This document shows positions 29,225-37,825 of a DNA stretch of 64,000 nt, one piece after another. Position 1 is the first letter of the stretch. Each line of letters begins with the position of its first letter. Position numbers and translations under genes: made by a program. The notes under the pieces are model-generated. The model saw only the letters and a program-made list of their open reading frames with translations, ran no database searches and had not been told where the DNA came from. Origin of the DNA: Roseiarcus sp963780825 (GTDB lineage Bacteria; Pseudomonadota; Alphaproteobacteria; Rhizobiales; Beijerinckiaceae); assembly GCA_963780825.1 (NCBI GenBank), contig CAWADL010000020.1:186001-250000 (forward strand). Direction: 5' to 3'.

Positions 29225-30353
29225 ATGACGGTAACTGTAGACGTAGCGGTCATCGGCCTTGGCGCCATGGGCAGCGCCGCGCTCTACGAACTCGCCGCGC
29301 GCGGTGTGCGCGCGCTCGGCATCGAGCAGTTCGAGCCGGGCCACGATCGCGGATCGTCGCATGGTGAGAGCCGCGCGATCCGCCTCTCCTATTTCGAGCA
29401 CCCCTCTTATGTCCCGTTGCTTCACCGCGCCTACGCCAAATGGCGGGCGTTGGAGGCCGAGTGCGGCGAAACGATCCTCACCGTCACCGGTATTCTCGAA
29501 GCCGGCTATCCTGGATCAACCGTTGTTCTGGGTTCGTTGCTCGCTTCGCGCGAACATGGTCTTGCGCATGAAACCCTCGACGCCGCCGAAATCGCGCGCC
29601 GTTATCCCGCGTTCCGTCTGCCCGAGAACCTGGACCGCCATGTTCCAGCCGGACGGCGGCTTTCTGCGCCCGGAACGCGCCATCGCGAACTTTGTCAGCA
29701 GCGCAAAACGCCGCGGCGCGGAGGTCTGGACGCATACCCGCGTCGGCGCCATCCATCCGGGTCCCGTTTCCGTCGCCATCGAGACGGATCGCGGTCCCGT
29801 CGAGGCGGGACAGGTCATCGTGGCCGCGGGCCCTTGGATCGGCGCGCTTGCGCCGGAGCTCGCGCCACACCTGACGTTGACCCGACAGGTCCTGGGATGG
29901 TTCAAGCCGCCCAACCCCACCCTGGTGACGCCGGACCGTTTTCCTGTTTTCGTGCTCCAGACCGAAGAGGACAATGTGTACGGCTTCCCTGATTTCGCGG
30001 GAACGGGCATGAAGGCCGCCTCGCACATCAAAGGAAGGGTGCTCGCCCATCCCGAGGCGTTGCGGCAGGACGGCGACGAGCGAGATGAGGCGCAAATCCG
30101 CGGCGGTTTGCGCTATATTCCCGCCGCGGACGGGCCCCTCACACGCATGCAGACCTGCATCTACACGCGCACTCCCGACGATTTTTTCGTGATCGACCGC
30201 GCCGCCGCCAGCCCGCGCGTCATTCTCGCCTCGCCATGTTCCGGCCATGGGTTCAAGTTCGCCAGCGTCATCGGCGAGATTGTCGCGGACCTGGCGCTCG
30301 ACGGCCGTACGCCGCATGACATCAGCCGCTTCCGCGCGGATCGTTTCGTGTAG
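29225..30353 (+). CDS. FAD-dependent oxidase of the sarcosine oxidase / N-methyltryptophan oxidase family, one apparent frameshift
   Basis: A 375-residue flavoenzyme after correction. The dinucleotide motif GLGAMGSAALYELAARG starts at residue 10. The conserved RGSSHGESRAIR follows, and a Cys for covalent FAD attachment is in MQTCIYTRTPDDFFVIDR (C311). The C-terminal SPCSGHGFKFASVIGE is typical of MSOX/SolA. Such enzymes oxidise N-methyl amines to the demethylated amine, an aldehyde and hydrogen peroxide. Removing one base near 29636 (GACCGCCATG to GACGCCATG) gives ENLDAMFQPDGGFLRPE. AGGGAGG precedes ATG 29225. The next gene is a LIV-type binding protein, so uptake and oxidation of an amino compound is plausible but inferred. 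Confidence 0.87.
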
Positions 30354-30379
30354 AAACTATAACCAGGGAGGAGTCCAAC

Positions 30380-31483
30380 ATGAAAAAATCCATAAGCATA
30401 TCGCTAGCTGCGCTCGCACTCGCCGTAACGCCCGCTCTCGCCGACGATCTGACAATCGCGGTCGCGGGCCCGATGACCGGCCCAGTGGCGTCGATTGGCG
30501 AACAGATGAAGCGCGGCGCCGAAGCGGCCGCCGCTGCGATCAACCAAGACGGCGGCGTCAACGGCCGCAAGATCAAGCTGGTCATCGAGGACGACGCCTG
30601 CGATCCGAAGCAGGCGGTGGCGGTCGCCAATTTGATTGTCGGCCAGCAGATCAAGTTCGTTGATGGCCACGCCTGTTCCGGTTCCTCGATTCCGGCTTCC
30701 GAGGTCTATGCCGAAAACAACGTGCTGATGATGACTCCCGCCTCCTCCAATCCGACCCTGACCGAAAAGGGCCACCCGACGGTCCTGCGCCTTTACGGTC
30801 GGGACGACGCGCAGGGAGAGTTTGTCGGCCCCTGGATCGCCAACAAATATAAGGGTCAGAAGGTCGCGATCCTGAACGACAAGTCGCAATACGGCAAAGG
30901 CCTCGCGGATGCCGTCGCCGCGGGCATGAACAAGGCTGGGCTGAAGGAAATCCTAAACGAGGGGATCAACGCGGGCGAGAAGGACTACAGCGCCATCGTC
31001 ACCAAGTTGAAAGCCTCAGGCGCCGACCTCGTCTATTTCGGCGGCTATCACACCGAAGCCGGCCTGATCGCGCGCCAGGCCGCGGACGCAGGGATGAAAC
31101 TTCATCTGATGGTCGGCGACAGCATTGCGACCCCCGAATTCTGGGCGGTTTCAGGCCCCGCCGGCGACGGCACGCTGTTCACCTTCCCCACCGACCCGCG
31201 CCGTTCGCCCGCCGCGCAGAAGGCGCTCGAACAGTTCAAGGCGGAGAATTTCGAGCCGGAAGGTTTTACGCTGTTCAGCTACGGCGTCGTGCAGGCGATC
31301 GCGGAAGGCGTGAAACGCGCCGGCTCTGATGATCCGAAGCAGGTCGCCAAGGCGCTGGAAAGCGGCGAGTCGATCCCGACCGTGCTCGGGGACGTGAAGT
31401 TCGACGCCAAGGGCGACATCAGAGATCCGCGTTACGACATCAACCAATGGCATGCCGGAAAATTCGCGCCGATAGCGCAGTGA
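30380..31483 (+). CDS. Branched-chain amino acid-type ABC transporter solute-binding protein
   Basis: A 367-residue periplasmic binding protein of the Leu/Ile/Val type (family 4), with signal peptide MKKSISISLAALALAVTPALA. Typical text: DLTIAVAGPMTGPVASIGEQM, GGVNGRKIKLVIEDDACDPKQAV, GHACSGSSIPASEVYAENNVLMM and KASGADLVYFGGYHTEAGL. It is closely related to LivJ/LivK. GGGAGGAG lies before the ATG and 26 bases separate it from the oxidase, so the two form a likely operon. No permease or ATPase genes follow. Confidence 0.9.
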   Translation: MKKSISISLAALALAVTPALADDLTIAVAGPMTGPVASIGEQMKRGAEAAAAAINQDGGVNGRKIKLVIEDDACDPKQAVAVANLIVGQQIKFVDGHACSGSSIPASEVYAENNVLMMTPASSNPTLTEKGHPTVLRLYGRDDAQGEFVGPWIANKYKGQKVAILNDKSQYGKGLADAVAAGMNKAGLKEILNEGINAGEKDYSAIVTKLKASGADLVYFGGYHTEAGLIARQAADAGMKLHLMVGDSIATPEFWAVSGPAGDGTLFTFPTDPRRSPAAQKALEQFKAENFEPEGFTLFSYGVVQAIAEGVKRAGSDDPKQVAKALESGESIPTVLGDVKFDAKGDIRDPRYDINQWHAGKFAPIAQ

Positions 31484-31501
31484 AGCCGCGCGCTTTTGTA
31501 A

Positions 31502-31537
31502 ATGCGGTCTCCAGACGTCTGGAGACCGCGGCTACAG
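31502..31537. repeat. Half copy of the TGTAGCCGCGGTC element
   Basis: GCGGTCTCCAGACGTCTGGA followed by GACCGCGGCTACAGG, matching the right half of the copy at 12276-12373. It lies just after the binding protein stop. Confidence 0.7.
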
Positions 31538-31543
31538 GCGCTC

Positions 31544-33244
31544 CTACGTGTAGGCCGCGCTCTTAAACACGAATTGCGCCGAGGTCAGCGTGGACGCCTG
31601 CACGCCAACCAAGGTGAGCGAATCGTCGCCCAAAGCGATGACCGTATTTCCGTCGAACTGCGTCAGGTCGCCGCTGATCTGCAGTTGCGTGAAGTCGGTC
31701 CAGTCGGCAGCGTTCAGATGGACGGTGTCGCTCAAATCAAACCCCGTTATCGAGGCCGTTCCTATCACGCTCGCGAATTGGAAGGTTTCTGCTGAACCGC
31801 TGGCCGTGATCGAACTTCCGCCGGCGAAATCAATCACGTCGTCGTTTCCACTCAGCGAAGCTTGGGCGTCGTTCAGGATGACGAGGTCGTTGGAGCCGCT
31901 CACCGTGTCATCGTCGCCGTCAGTGTCGTAAAGGCTCAGTTGCGTTTGGCCGTTCGTCGAAATCGTATCGCCGCCGCCGAGAACGGACGCCAAGCCCGCC
32001 GCGCCGTTATCATAGACCGAAACGCTTATGTTCACGCCATTTACCTCGTCCCAGGCCGCATTCGCGCCCGTCAACGTCATTGATGACGCTCCATACGCCC
32101 AAACGATATTGCCGCTGCCGTCGATCGTGGAACTGGCGTTGTTCAAGACGATCGTCGAGTCGTCGAGTTCGGCGGTGTCGTTGGCGCCGTCGGTGCTCCA
32201 TAGGCTCACCGTAGACGACGCGTCGCTCGATATCGTATCGCCGCCGCCGACGACCACCGCGCCGCCGTTGAGCAAGTGACCGGAAACGTTCTCGAGGGAA
32301 ACCTGGACGCCTGTTCCCGATACGGTGTCCCAGCCGTCGCCCGTAAACTGAAGGTCCGCGTGACTGCCTTCTGTCGCATTGATGGCGTCGTCCGTGCCGG
32401 AAATCGAGGCCAGGGCGTCGTTCAAAATGATGTTGGCGCTCGAACCTGTGTAGTTGAAGGTCGAACTGCCGTTATACAGACTGACCCAGCTTCCGCCGTT
32501 GGCCGAGATGTTGTCGGTGGCGCCGACGATCGAAACGTCGATGCCGCCGGGGACTATAACTTTGCCGCCCGCGCCGAACACCGTATCCCAATGCCCGTTG
32601 GTGTTCGAAAGATCGACGGTATTTGTGCCGCTGGAGAAATTGACGATCTCGGCGCCGCCAAAAACATTGGCAAGCGAGCCACTCAGATTGATTGTGCCGG
32701 CATCGCCAAAGACGTTGACGGCGGTGGTCTGGTCATCAAGGCTGAGGGTCGCGCCAGAACCGCCGATGGTGACGCCGGAGTCCACGGTAAATCCGGCGCC
32801 GATGCTGACGGCGCCGCCCGCAAGGTTACCGGAATCGCCATCTATGAAGATCGACGTGTGGATTGTTGGCGTTGCGCTCGCCGCCGCAAAATCGATTTGT
32901 GATCCGGCTTCCGCGACAAATTCAGCGTTGGCGTTAGCGTCGTCGAAGTCCTGAACCGTGAGCGTGTCTCCGTCGTTGACGACAATCAATCCCTGCTGGT
33001 CGCTCAGCGTCAGCATCCCGACCGTCAGCGCGGCCGTGTCGAGCGCAAATGTCCCAGCCTCGAGATCGAGCGTGGCGAGCGCCAAGTTGGCGACGTTATC
33101 CGCCGTTGCCGGCCCTATGCTTACGATGACGTCCGCGCCGTTTTCAGGAACGCCGTTCGACCAATTGTCGTCCACGCTCCAGTCATAAGCTTGATCGTCG
33201 GTGTCGAATTGACCTGCTTGGAGCGATGTGTTTTGCGTTGTCAT
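31544..33244 (-). CDS. Acidic beta-rich repeat protein, probable type I secretion substrate
   Basis: A 566-residue protein rich in Gly, Asp, Ser, Thr and Asn, with no arginine, no cysteine and only two lysines. Three tandem repeats of 86-93 residues start at W219 (WDTVFG), W305 (WDTVSG) and W398 (WDEVNG). Each contains a GGxDTIS-like strand, an SLY/SLW segment and an LNDA/LNNA-xASxSG element. The C-terminus (FTQLQISGDLTQFDGNTVIA, then LVGVQASTLTSAQFVF) resembles ends of RTX-type proteins exported by type I systems. The N-terminus has NWSNGVPENGADVIVS, seen in surface beta-solenoid proteins, and no signal peptide. ATG 33244 has AGAAGG upstream. Function unknown; a surface or extracellular role is inferred. 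No export genes are adjacent. Confidence 0.8.
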   Translation of the reverse strand: MTTQNTSLQAGQFDTDDQAYDWSVDDNWSNGVPENGADVIVSIGPATADNVANLALATLDLEAGTFALDTAALTVGMLTLSDQQGLIVVNDGDTLTVQDFDDANANAEFVAEAGSQIDFAAASATPTIHTSIFIDGDSGNLAGGAVSIGAGFTVDSGVTIGGSGATLSLDDQTTAVNVFGDAGTINLSGSLANVFGGAEIVNFSSGTNTVDLSNTNGHWDTVFGAGGKVIVPGGIDVSIVGATDNISANGGSWVSLYNGSSTFNYTGSSANIILNDALASISGTDDAINATEGSHADLQFTGDGWDTVSGTGVQVSLENVSGHLLNGGAVVVGGGDTISSDASSTVSLWSTDGANDTAELDDSTIVLNNASSTIDGSGNIVWAYGASSMTLTGANAAWDEVNGVNISVSVYDNGAAGLASVLGGGDTISTNGQTQLSLYDTDGDDDTVSGSNDLVILNDAQASLSGNDDVIDFAGGSSITASGSAETFQFASVIGTASITGFDLSDTVHLNAADWTDFTQLQISGDLTQFDGNTVIALGDDSLTLVGVQASTLTSAQFVFKSAAYT

Positions 33245-33515
33245 ACGTAAGCCTTCTAGAAGCAAAGCGGGTAGCCGCAACGATTAGATGCTTAGAGATT
33301 TTTTTCGATTTGTATAACAAAACTTGTAACCAGGGCGGTCAAAGGCGTTTTCAAGCCGACGTAACTGTAAATGATCTGCCGTAAGTGCAAAAGCTTCGTG
33401 TTAAATATTCAAAAATAAATTACTGAAGGTAAATCTAGATTTGACGACCTACTCCCGGAGATGCGTTGGGTCGGCGTTCACGCCGACCTTCGTCCGGCCG
33501 CCACGCTCCGCGAGA
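33245..33515. other. AT-rich intergenic region upstream of the repeat protein
   Basis: No gene is visible. Stretches such as GAGATTTTTTTCGATTTG and ATTCAAAAATAAATTACTG are far more AT-rich than the surrounding DNA and probably include the promoter of the minus-strand repeat protein. A single GTCGGCGTTCACGCCGAC arm lies near 33470-33490. Confidence 0.6.
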
Positions 33516-33881
33516 TCAATCGATCCTGAACAACGTCGCCCCCCGAAACGCCAGCGTCACGCTATCTGAGAAATCCTCCACGAACACCCGAAACTCAACC
33601 GGCGTCTCCGCATTCTCGTGCGTGAACGACATCCGCAGCGGCGCCGCCCCGCCGAGCGACTCGCATTGTTGATAGACGCGCTCCCCAAACGCCGCGACCT
33701 CACCAACCAGCGCCCGAGGCGCGCCCTCGCGCACCGAAGCGTCGATCTCCACGCAGTAGCGCCCTTCCGGCAGCTTCAGATAAGGCCCGTAAACAACCGG
33801 CAGAACCTCCGCGTCCGGCCCCGGCGGCGCGACGGTCAGCAGATCGTCGGCGCAGCGGACGTCGCAACTCGTAAGCGAAAT
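33516..33881 (-). pseudogene. 5'-truncated remnant encoding a C-terminal beta-rich domain
   Basis: Open without an ATG from 33881 (in-frame TAG at 33882-33884) to the stop at 33516-33518. It reads CDVRCADDLLTVAPPGPDAE, then LPVVYGPYLKLPEGRYCVEI and MSFTHENAETPVEFRVFVED, ending LAFRGATLFRID. The GPYxxLPxGRY pattern resembles carbohydrate-related beta-sandwich domains at the ends of some glycosyltransferases. A shorter product could start at the internal ATG at 33752. Most likely the tail of a lost gene; an extra-base error at the 5' end cannot be excluded. Confidence 0.55.
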
Positions 33882-34078
33882 CTACAACACACACTTCGGA
33901 CCCCTGCACGAAATTCGCCTCTGAAGGCGCCTAGGCAGGCGCGACTTGGCCGAAAGCCAACGAACGGATCGCTGGCGCCGCGGCGAAAATATTTATAAGT
34001 ATCTATATAGCATATTTGCTGACGTCATATCGGCAAGAAACGCGAAATCGCGATTTTTCAAGCTCTGATATGATACGC

Positions 34079-34321
34079 CTACTCTTCACAATCTATGGAC
34101 TTGCGTAGAGCTTGACTTCCATCGCTCTTTGTCATCGTGAAAATTCTGACCGTGCACGACGCATCACTATCACGGTCAGCCGCGTGCGATTGCGCAGCCT
34201 GTCGCTCCATCGTGACTCTCGCCGCGCGTTGGGCGCCGGCGGGGCGCGCGCTTGCTTGGAGCGGAGACGAAGCTCCAAGCATAAAGACAGCCACGCTCGA
34301 AAGTATTAAGAGTTTGTTCAT
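34079..34321 (-). CDS. Small secreted hypothetical protein
   Basis: An 80-residue protein with a signal peptide (MNKLLILSSVAVFMLGASSPLQASA). The short mature part is basic in the middle and ends TVRIFTMTKSDGSQALRKSI. GAGGAC lies upstream of the ATG at 34321; the frame extending further upstream is out of repeat DNA. No family recognised. It sits in the accessory region between corC and lnt; the surrounding DNA (33890-34080) is AT-rich, including ATATTTATAAGTATCTATAT. Confidence 0.6.
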   Translation of the reverse strand: MNKLLILSSVAVFMLGASSPLQASARPAGAQRAARVTMERQAAQSHAADRDSDASCTVRIFTMTKSDGSQALRKSIDCEE

Positions 34322-34855
34322 AGTCTTGTCCTCGATTGTTGGCGCGAAAACAATTAAGGTTAGCGCGATGTTCCGCGGAAGAATCGCTAGGGTTAAAAGA
34401 GAGTTGCTTTGAAGCGCCGGCCCCCTGGGACCGCGCGCTCTTAATGAGCGTCGTCGGCGTCTGACGATCAAGACGTCGGCCTGGAGGCCGGCGCTCCGGT
34501 AATTAAACCGCTTCGACCTTGTTATTTCGGATCGTCGACACGACGTAGTCCGCAGCCGTCACGACCGCTCCGGCCTCAAAAATTCGAGGCGCCGCGCAAA
34601 CCGGACGATTTCCGCCCGTGCTTGCGCGAAACAGTCCGAAACTCGGCAATCGATGACCGCGATAAGCCGAAACAAGCCCAAATTAGACGCGTTAAGACCA
34701 GTTAACGCCTTGAAAACAAACCATCCCCGCCAGCGGAGGCGCGGGCCTTCGCCCCGCCCGTCCAGCCGCCGCTGCCGCGCGGGAAACGACTTGAGTTCCC
34801 CTCCCCCCGACTGTCATGCTCGCCAGACCGATTCGCGGGCTTTAGGACACCGCTT
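34322..34855. other. Intergenic region with repeat fragments and one doubtful short ORF
   Basis: 34422-34440 holds one arm of the CTGGGACCGCGCG repeat and 34465-34497 one arm of the GTCGGCCTGGAGGCCGGC repeat. On the minus strand a 48-codon frame (34503-34649, TTG start) reads LPSFGLFRASTGGNRPVCAA and ends VVSTIRNNKVEAV. It matches no family I know and may be a remnant. 34700-34855 shows nothing beyond GC-rich spacer before lnt. Confidence 0.45.
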
Positions 34856-36488
34856 TTGAGCAGTTCGGTCATGGCGCACGAAGGGCGCTTCGAGGGGTTC
34901 GCCGGCGCCGTCACGCTCTCCTGGGGCTGGCCGCGGCGGCTGATCGCGCTCGCGGCGGGCGCGAGCGGCGCCCTGGCGTTGCCGCCCTTCGGCTTCTGGC
35001 CGGCCTCGTTCATCGCCATGACCCTCGCGGTCTGGCTGATCGACGGCGCGGCGGACGCCTCGCCCTCCGGGGCGACGCGCTGGGCGACGCTCAGCGCCAC
35101 CTTCGGTGTCGGCTGGTGGTGGGGCTTCGGCTATTTCCTGGCGGGGTTCTGGTGGCTCGGCGCAGCCTTCCTGGTCGACGCCGACCAGTTCCTGTGGGCG
35201 CTGCCGCTCGGCGTGGTCGGTCTGCCGCTGTTTCTCGGGCTCTTCCCCGCGCTCGGCTTTGTCATCGCCCGCGCCCTCTGGCCGCGCGACGCCGCTCGGC
35301 CGCTGGCGCTCGCCGTCGGCCTCTCCTGCTCGCGAGGTGTTGCGCGCCAACGTCCTGACCGGCTTTCCCTGGAACGAGTTCGGCATGGCGCTCGGGCAAA
35401 GCCTGATGCCGGCCCAAGCCGCAGCCTATATCGGCGTGCACGGCCTGACCTTGATCGGCGTCGCGATCTTCGCCGCCCCCGCCACGCTGAGCAGCGCCAG
35501 GCGGGCGCCGACGCTGATCGCGGCGCTGGCGCTTGCGGGCCTGTTCGGCTTCGGCGCCTGGCGGCTCGCGGAGCCGGCGCCGTCCCCAGTTCCGGGGCCG
35601 AAATTGCGGATCGTTCAACCCAACATCAGCCAGGGCGCGGACTTCTCGCCCGAAAATGGCGCGGCAATCCTTGGCGGCTACCTGAAGCTGTCGGATCGCG
35701 CGACCTCGCCCGAGCGCAGCGGCGTCGCCGACGCCACGCATGTTTTCTGGCCGGAGTCGCCGTTTCCGTTCCTGCTGTCGCGCGATCGAGGTGCCCTGGC
35801 GCGGATCGCCGATTTCCTGCGCGGCGGGGCAACCCTGGTCACCGGCGCCGCGCGCCTGGAGGACGAGGACGGCCGCGACCGCTACTTCAACTCGATCGAA
35901 ATCGTCGATCGCAGCGGCCTGGCGGCGGAGCGCTACGACAAACATCGGCTCGTGCCGTTCGGCGAATATCTGCCGCTGCGCGCGTTGTTCGACAAGCTCC
36001 ACGTCACGCAATTCGTGCATGTGCCGGGCGGCTTCGAACCGGGCGTCGGCGCGCACGTCCTGAAAGTCTCCGGCTTGCCTGATGCGCTGGCGATGATCTG
36101 CTACGAGGCGATTTTTCCCAACGAAACGCGCGCCCGTGACGGGGCTGCAGCGCATGTCGGCTTCATCCTTAATTTGACTGATGATGCGTGGTTTGGCCGC
36201 ACCGCCGGCCCCTATCAGCATTACGCGCAGGCGCGGCTGCGGGCGATCGAACTCGGCCTGCCGATGCTTCGCATCGCCAACACCGGCATTTCCGCCATCC
36301 TCGACGCGCGCGGCAAGCCGATCGAAGAGACGCCGCTCGGGGTTGAAGCCGTGATCGACGGCGTGCTTCCCGGCGCGCTGCCGCCAACCTGGCAGTCGCA
36401 GTGGGGCGCCGCTAGCTGGGCGGTGCTGACGCTGGTCTTCGCGCTCGGCTGCTTGATTGAGCGATGGGCGGGAAGACGCGGCCGGTGA
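34856..36488 (+). CDS. lnt: Apolipoprotein N-acyltransferase Lnt, one apparent frameshift
   Basis: Inner-membrane enzyme that adds the third acyl chain to lipoproteins, about 543 residues. An N-terminal set of membrane helices (LIALAAGASGALALPPFGFW, FGVGWWWGFGYFLAGFWWLG) is followed by the nitrilase-fold catalytic domain. The triad is Glu in WPESPFPF (codon 35754), Lys in RYDKHRLVPFGEY (codon 35940) and Cys in MICYEAIFP (codon 36099). Removing one base near 35330 (CTCTCCTGCTCG to CTCTCCGCTCG) joins the halves as LSAREVLRANVLTGFPWNEFG. Start is TTG 34856 or ATG 34871. It belongs with miaB-phoH-ybeY-corC but is displaced by about 6 kb. Confidence 0.92.
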
Positions 36489-36523
36489 TCACCTGATCTC
36501 GCGCCCGCAACTATCGAATTCAG

Positions 36524-36940
36524 CTAGCGGCGCGTCACGCGCGCTGCTCCCGATTTGAAGAAGGGCAAAGCGGCGCGCTGAACCTTCAGCAGGAAAGCAT
36601 CGCTGAAAGTCCCAAGCGGATCGGCGCTGAGGTCAAGATAAAACGAGCGTTCCGCGATGTCGCGATTATGTTCGGACACCGTGATCCATCCGCGTTTGTA
36701 AGCCTTCAGGCCGATGCGACGCAACTCTCCCTCTGGAATTTCCAAAGCGGTCTGAGTGGGTGACGGGGGCTGACTGGAAATAGGCAGGAGATAAAGATAT
36801 GTCAGACCATGAATCGGAACCGCGATGACCAGACACGCAGGACGATCCTTTCGCCCGGAGTCTTCCCCTTTGTCGCTTTCGCGTTTCCATAGATAAGGAT
36901 AGCGAATAACAGCGCCGGGCGTCAAACTCGCCGCAGTCAA
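36524..36940 (-). CDS. PemK/MazF-like toxin (probable)
   Basis: A 138-residue protein whose N-terminus reads LTPGAVIRYPYLWKRE, followed by GRKDRPACLVIAV, similar to the PGDVWxxxxR...RPALVI opening of CcdB/MazF-fold endoribonuclease toxins. Downstream it has TALEIPEGELRRIGLKAYKR, conserved in a PemK-like subgroup annotated in alphaproteobacteria. It lies ten bases after a PHD-type antitoxin gene. TTG 36940 with AGGAG upstream is the likely start. RNase activity is inferred from family. Confidence 0.68.
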   Translation of the reverse strand: MTAASLTPGAVIRYPYLWKRESDKGEDSGRKDRPACLVIAVPIHGLTYLYLLPISSQPPSPTQTALEIPEGELRRIGLKAYKRGWITVSEHNRDIAERSFYLDLSADPLGTFSDAFLLKVQRAALPFFKSGAARVTRR

Positions 36941-36950
36941 GCCTAGTCTC

Positions 36951-37205
36951 CTACTGGCGCATCTCCAACTCGGCGATAGAACGCTCGAGCGCGGCGACAA
37001 CCTCCGCAGATTCCTCCAATGGCAGTTCGCCCGGACCAAACGCGCGACGGGAGTCGTGCTCGGCACGCAGCGCCTCGTAACGCTCTAGGCTCATCATTAC
37101 CAATCGCCTCTTTCGACGAACGGTGATGGCTATGGGCGATTCAATTGCGGCCAATGTGATGTCGTCGATATGCTCGACAAGCTCGACAGTTGAATATTGA
37201 CGCAT
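36951..37205 (-). CDS. PHD/YefM-type antitoxin
   Basis: An 84-residue protein with the PHD N-terminal DNA-binding fold (YSTVELVEHIDDITLAAIES, PIAITVRRKRRLVMMSLERY) and a C-terminal acidic tail for toxin binding (EESAEVVAALERSIAELEMR). ATG 37205 is preceded by GGAAGGATCC. Antitoxin-first order with the PemK-like gene is the normal layout, and autoregulation by the antitoxin is expected. Confidence 0.8.
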   Translation of the reverse strand: MRQYSTVELVEHIDDITLAAIESPIAITVRRKRRLVMMSLERYEALRAEHDSRRAFGPGELPLEESAEVVAALERSIAELEMRQ

Positions 37206-37324
37206 ACGGATCCTTCCCAACACCTATGACTATACAGGTATCCAGACTGCATCAGCAAATCGTTTTCCGCTGACGCTCAACAATGCTCTCGAGGCCGGCC
37301 TAAGCGCCCTGTCCCAGGCGCTTG

Positions 37325-37408
37325 GTTGCCACGGTTGATAACCGCGGTGGCGCCGTGATCGAACAGTCCGGGATAAGGACGCTCACACGCCGACCGCGGC
37401 TACGTCCG
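37325..37408. repeat. TGTAGCCGCGGTC palindromic element, copy 8 (diverged)
   Basis: GTTGCCACGGTTGATAACCG at the left and GCCGACCGCGGCTACG at the right. It is the only copy with clear decay of the left terminus. Confidence 0.7.
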
Positions 37409-37458
37409 GCACCCTACCTGGGACTCTGCACCGGTTAGCTGAATTGCCGCGTAATCCC

Positions 37459-37818
37459 TCAGGCAAAATCCTCCATCTCATAAAACGGGCGAATTTCAAT
37501 CTCCGAGGGGCCTGGCATCGGATTGGGGCATTGTTTGACCCAATCGATCGCCTCTTCGAGGCTTGCCACCTTCCAGATCCAGTAGCCGGCGACGAGTTCG
37601 CTCGTCGCCGAGAAGGGGCCAGGGATGACCCTCCGGCTCGCGCCGTCGAAAGCGACGCGGGCGCCGAGCGCGCTTTTCTTCAGCCCGCCGCCGTCGAGCA
37701 TGACGCCCGCGGCGATCAGTTTTTGATTGAACGCGCCCATCGCTGCGAGCAACTCCGGGGGCGGCAACGCGCCGGCCTCGGAATCCGCGGTCGCTTTTAC
37801 AATCACCATGACGCGCAT
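37459..37818 (-). CDS. YCII-domain protein
   Basis: A 119-residue ferredoxin-like protein of the YCII family (MRVMVIVKATADSEAGALPP, AFDGASRRVIPGPFSATSEL, WIWKVASLEEAIDWVKQCP, then EIRPFYEMEDFA). These proteins are often encoded with VOC/PhnB proteins and ECF sigma factors. The start ATG at 37818 follows eight bases after the VOC gene, in the same operon. Biochemical role unknown. Confidence 0.85.
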   Translation of the reverse strand: MRVMVIVKATADSEAGALPPPELLAAMGAFNQKLIAAGVMLDGGGLKKSALGARVAFDGASRRVIPGPFSATSELVAGYWIWKVASLEEAIDWVKQCPNPMPGPSEIEIRPFYEMEDFA

Positions 37819-37825
37819 GAAGCCC

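Noticed and set aside
34038..34056. Terminator at CGCGAAATCGCGATTTTTC
   Set aside because: The stem is too short, and no plus-strand gene ends just upstream.
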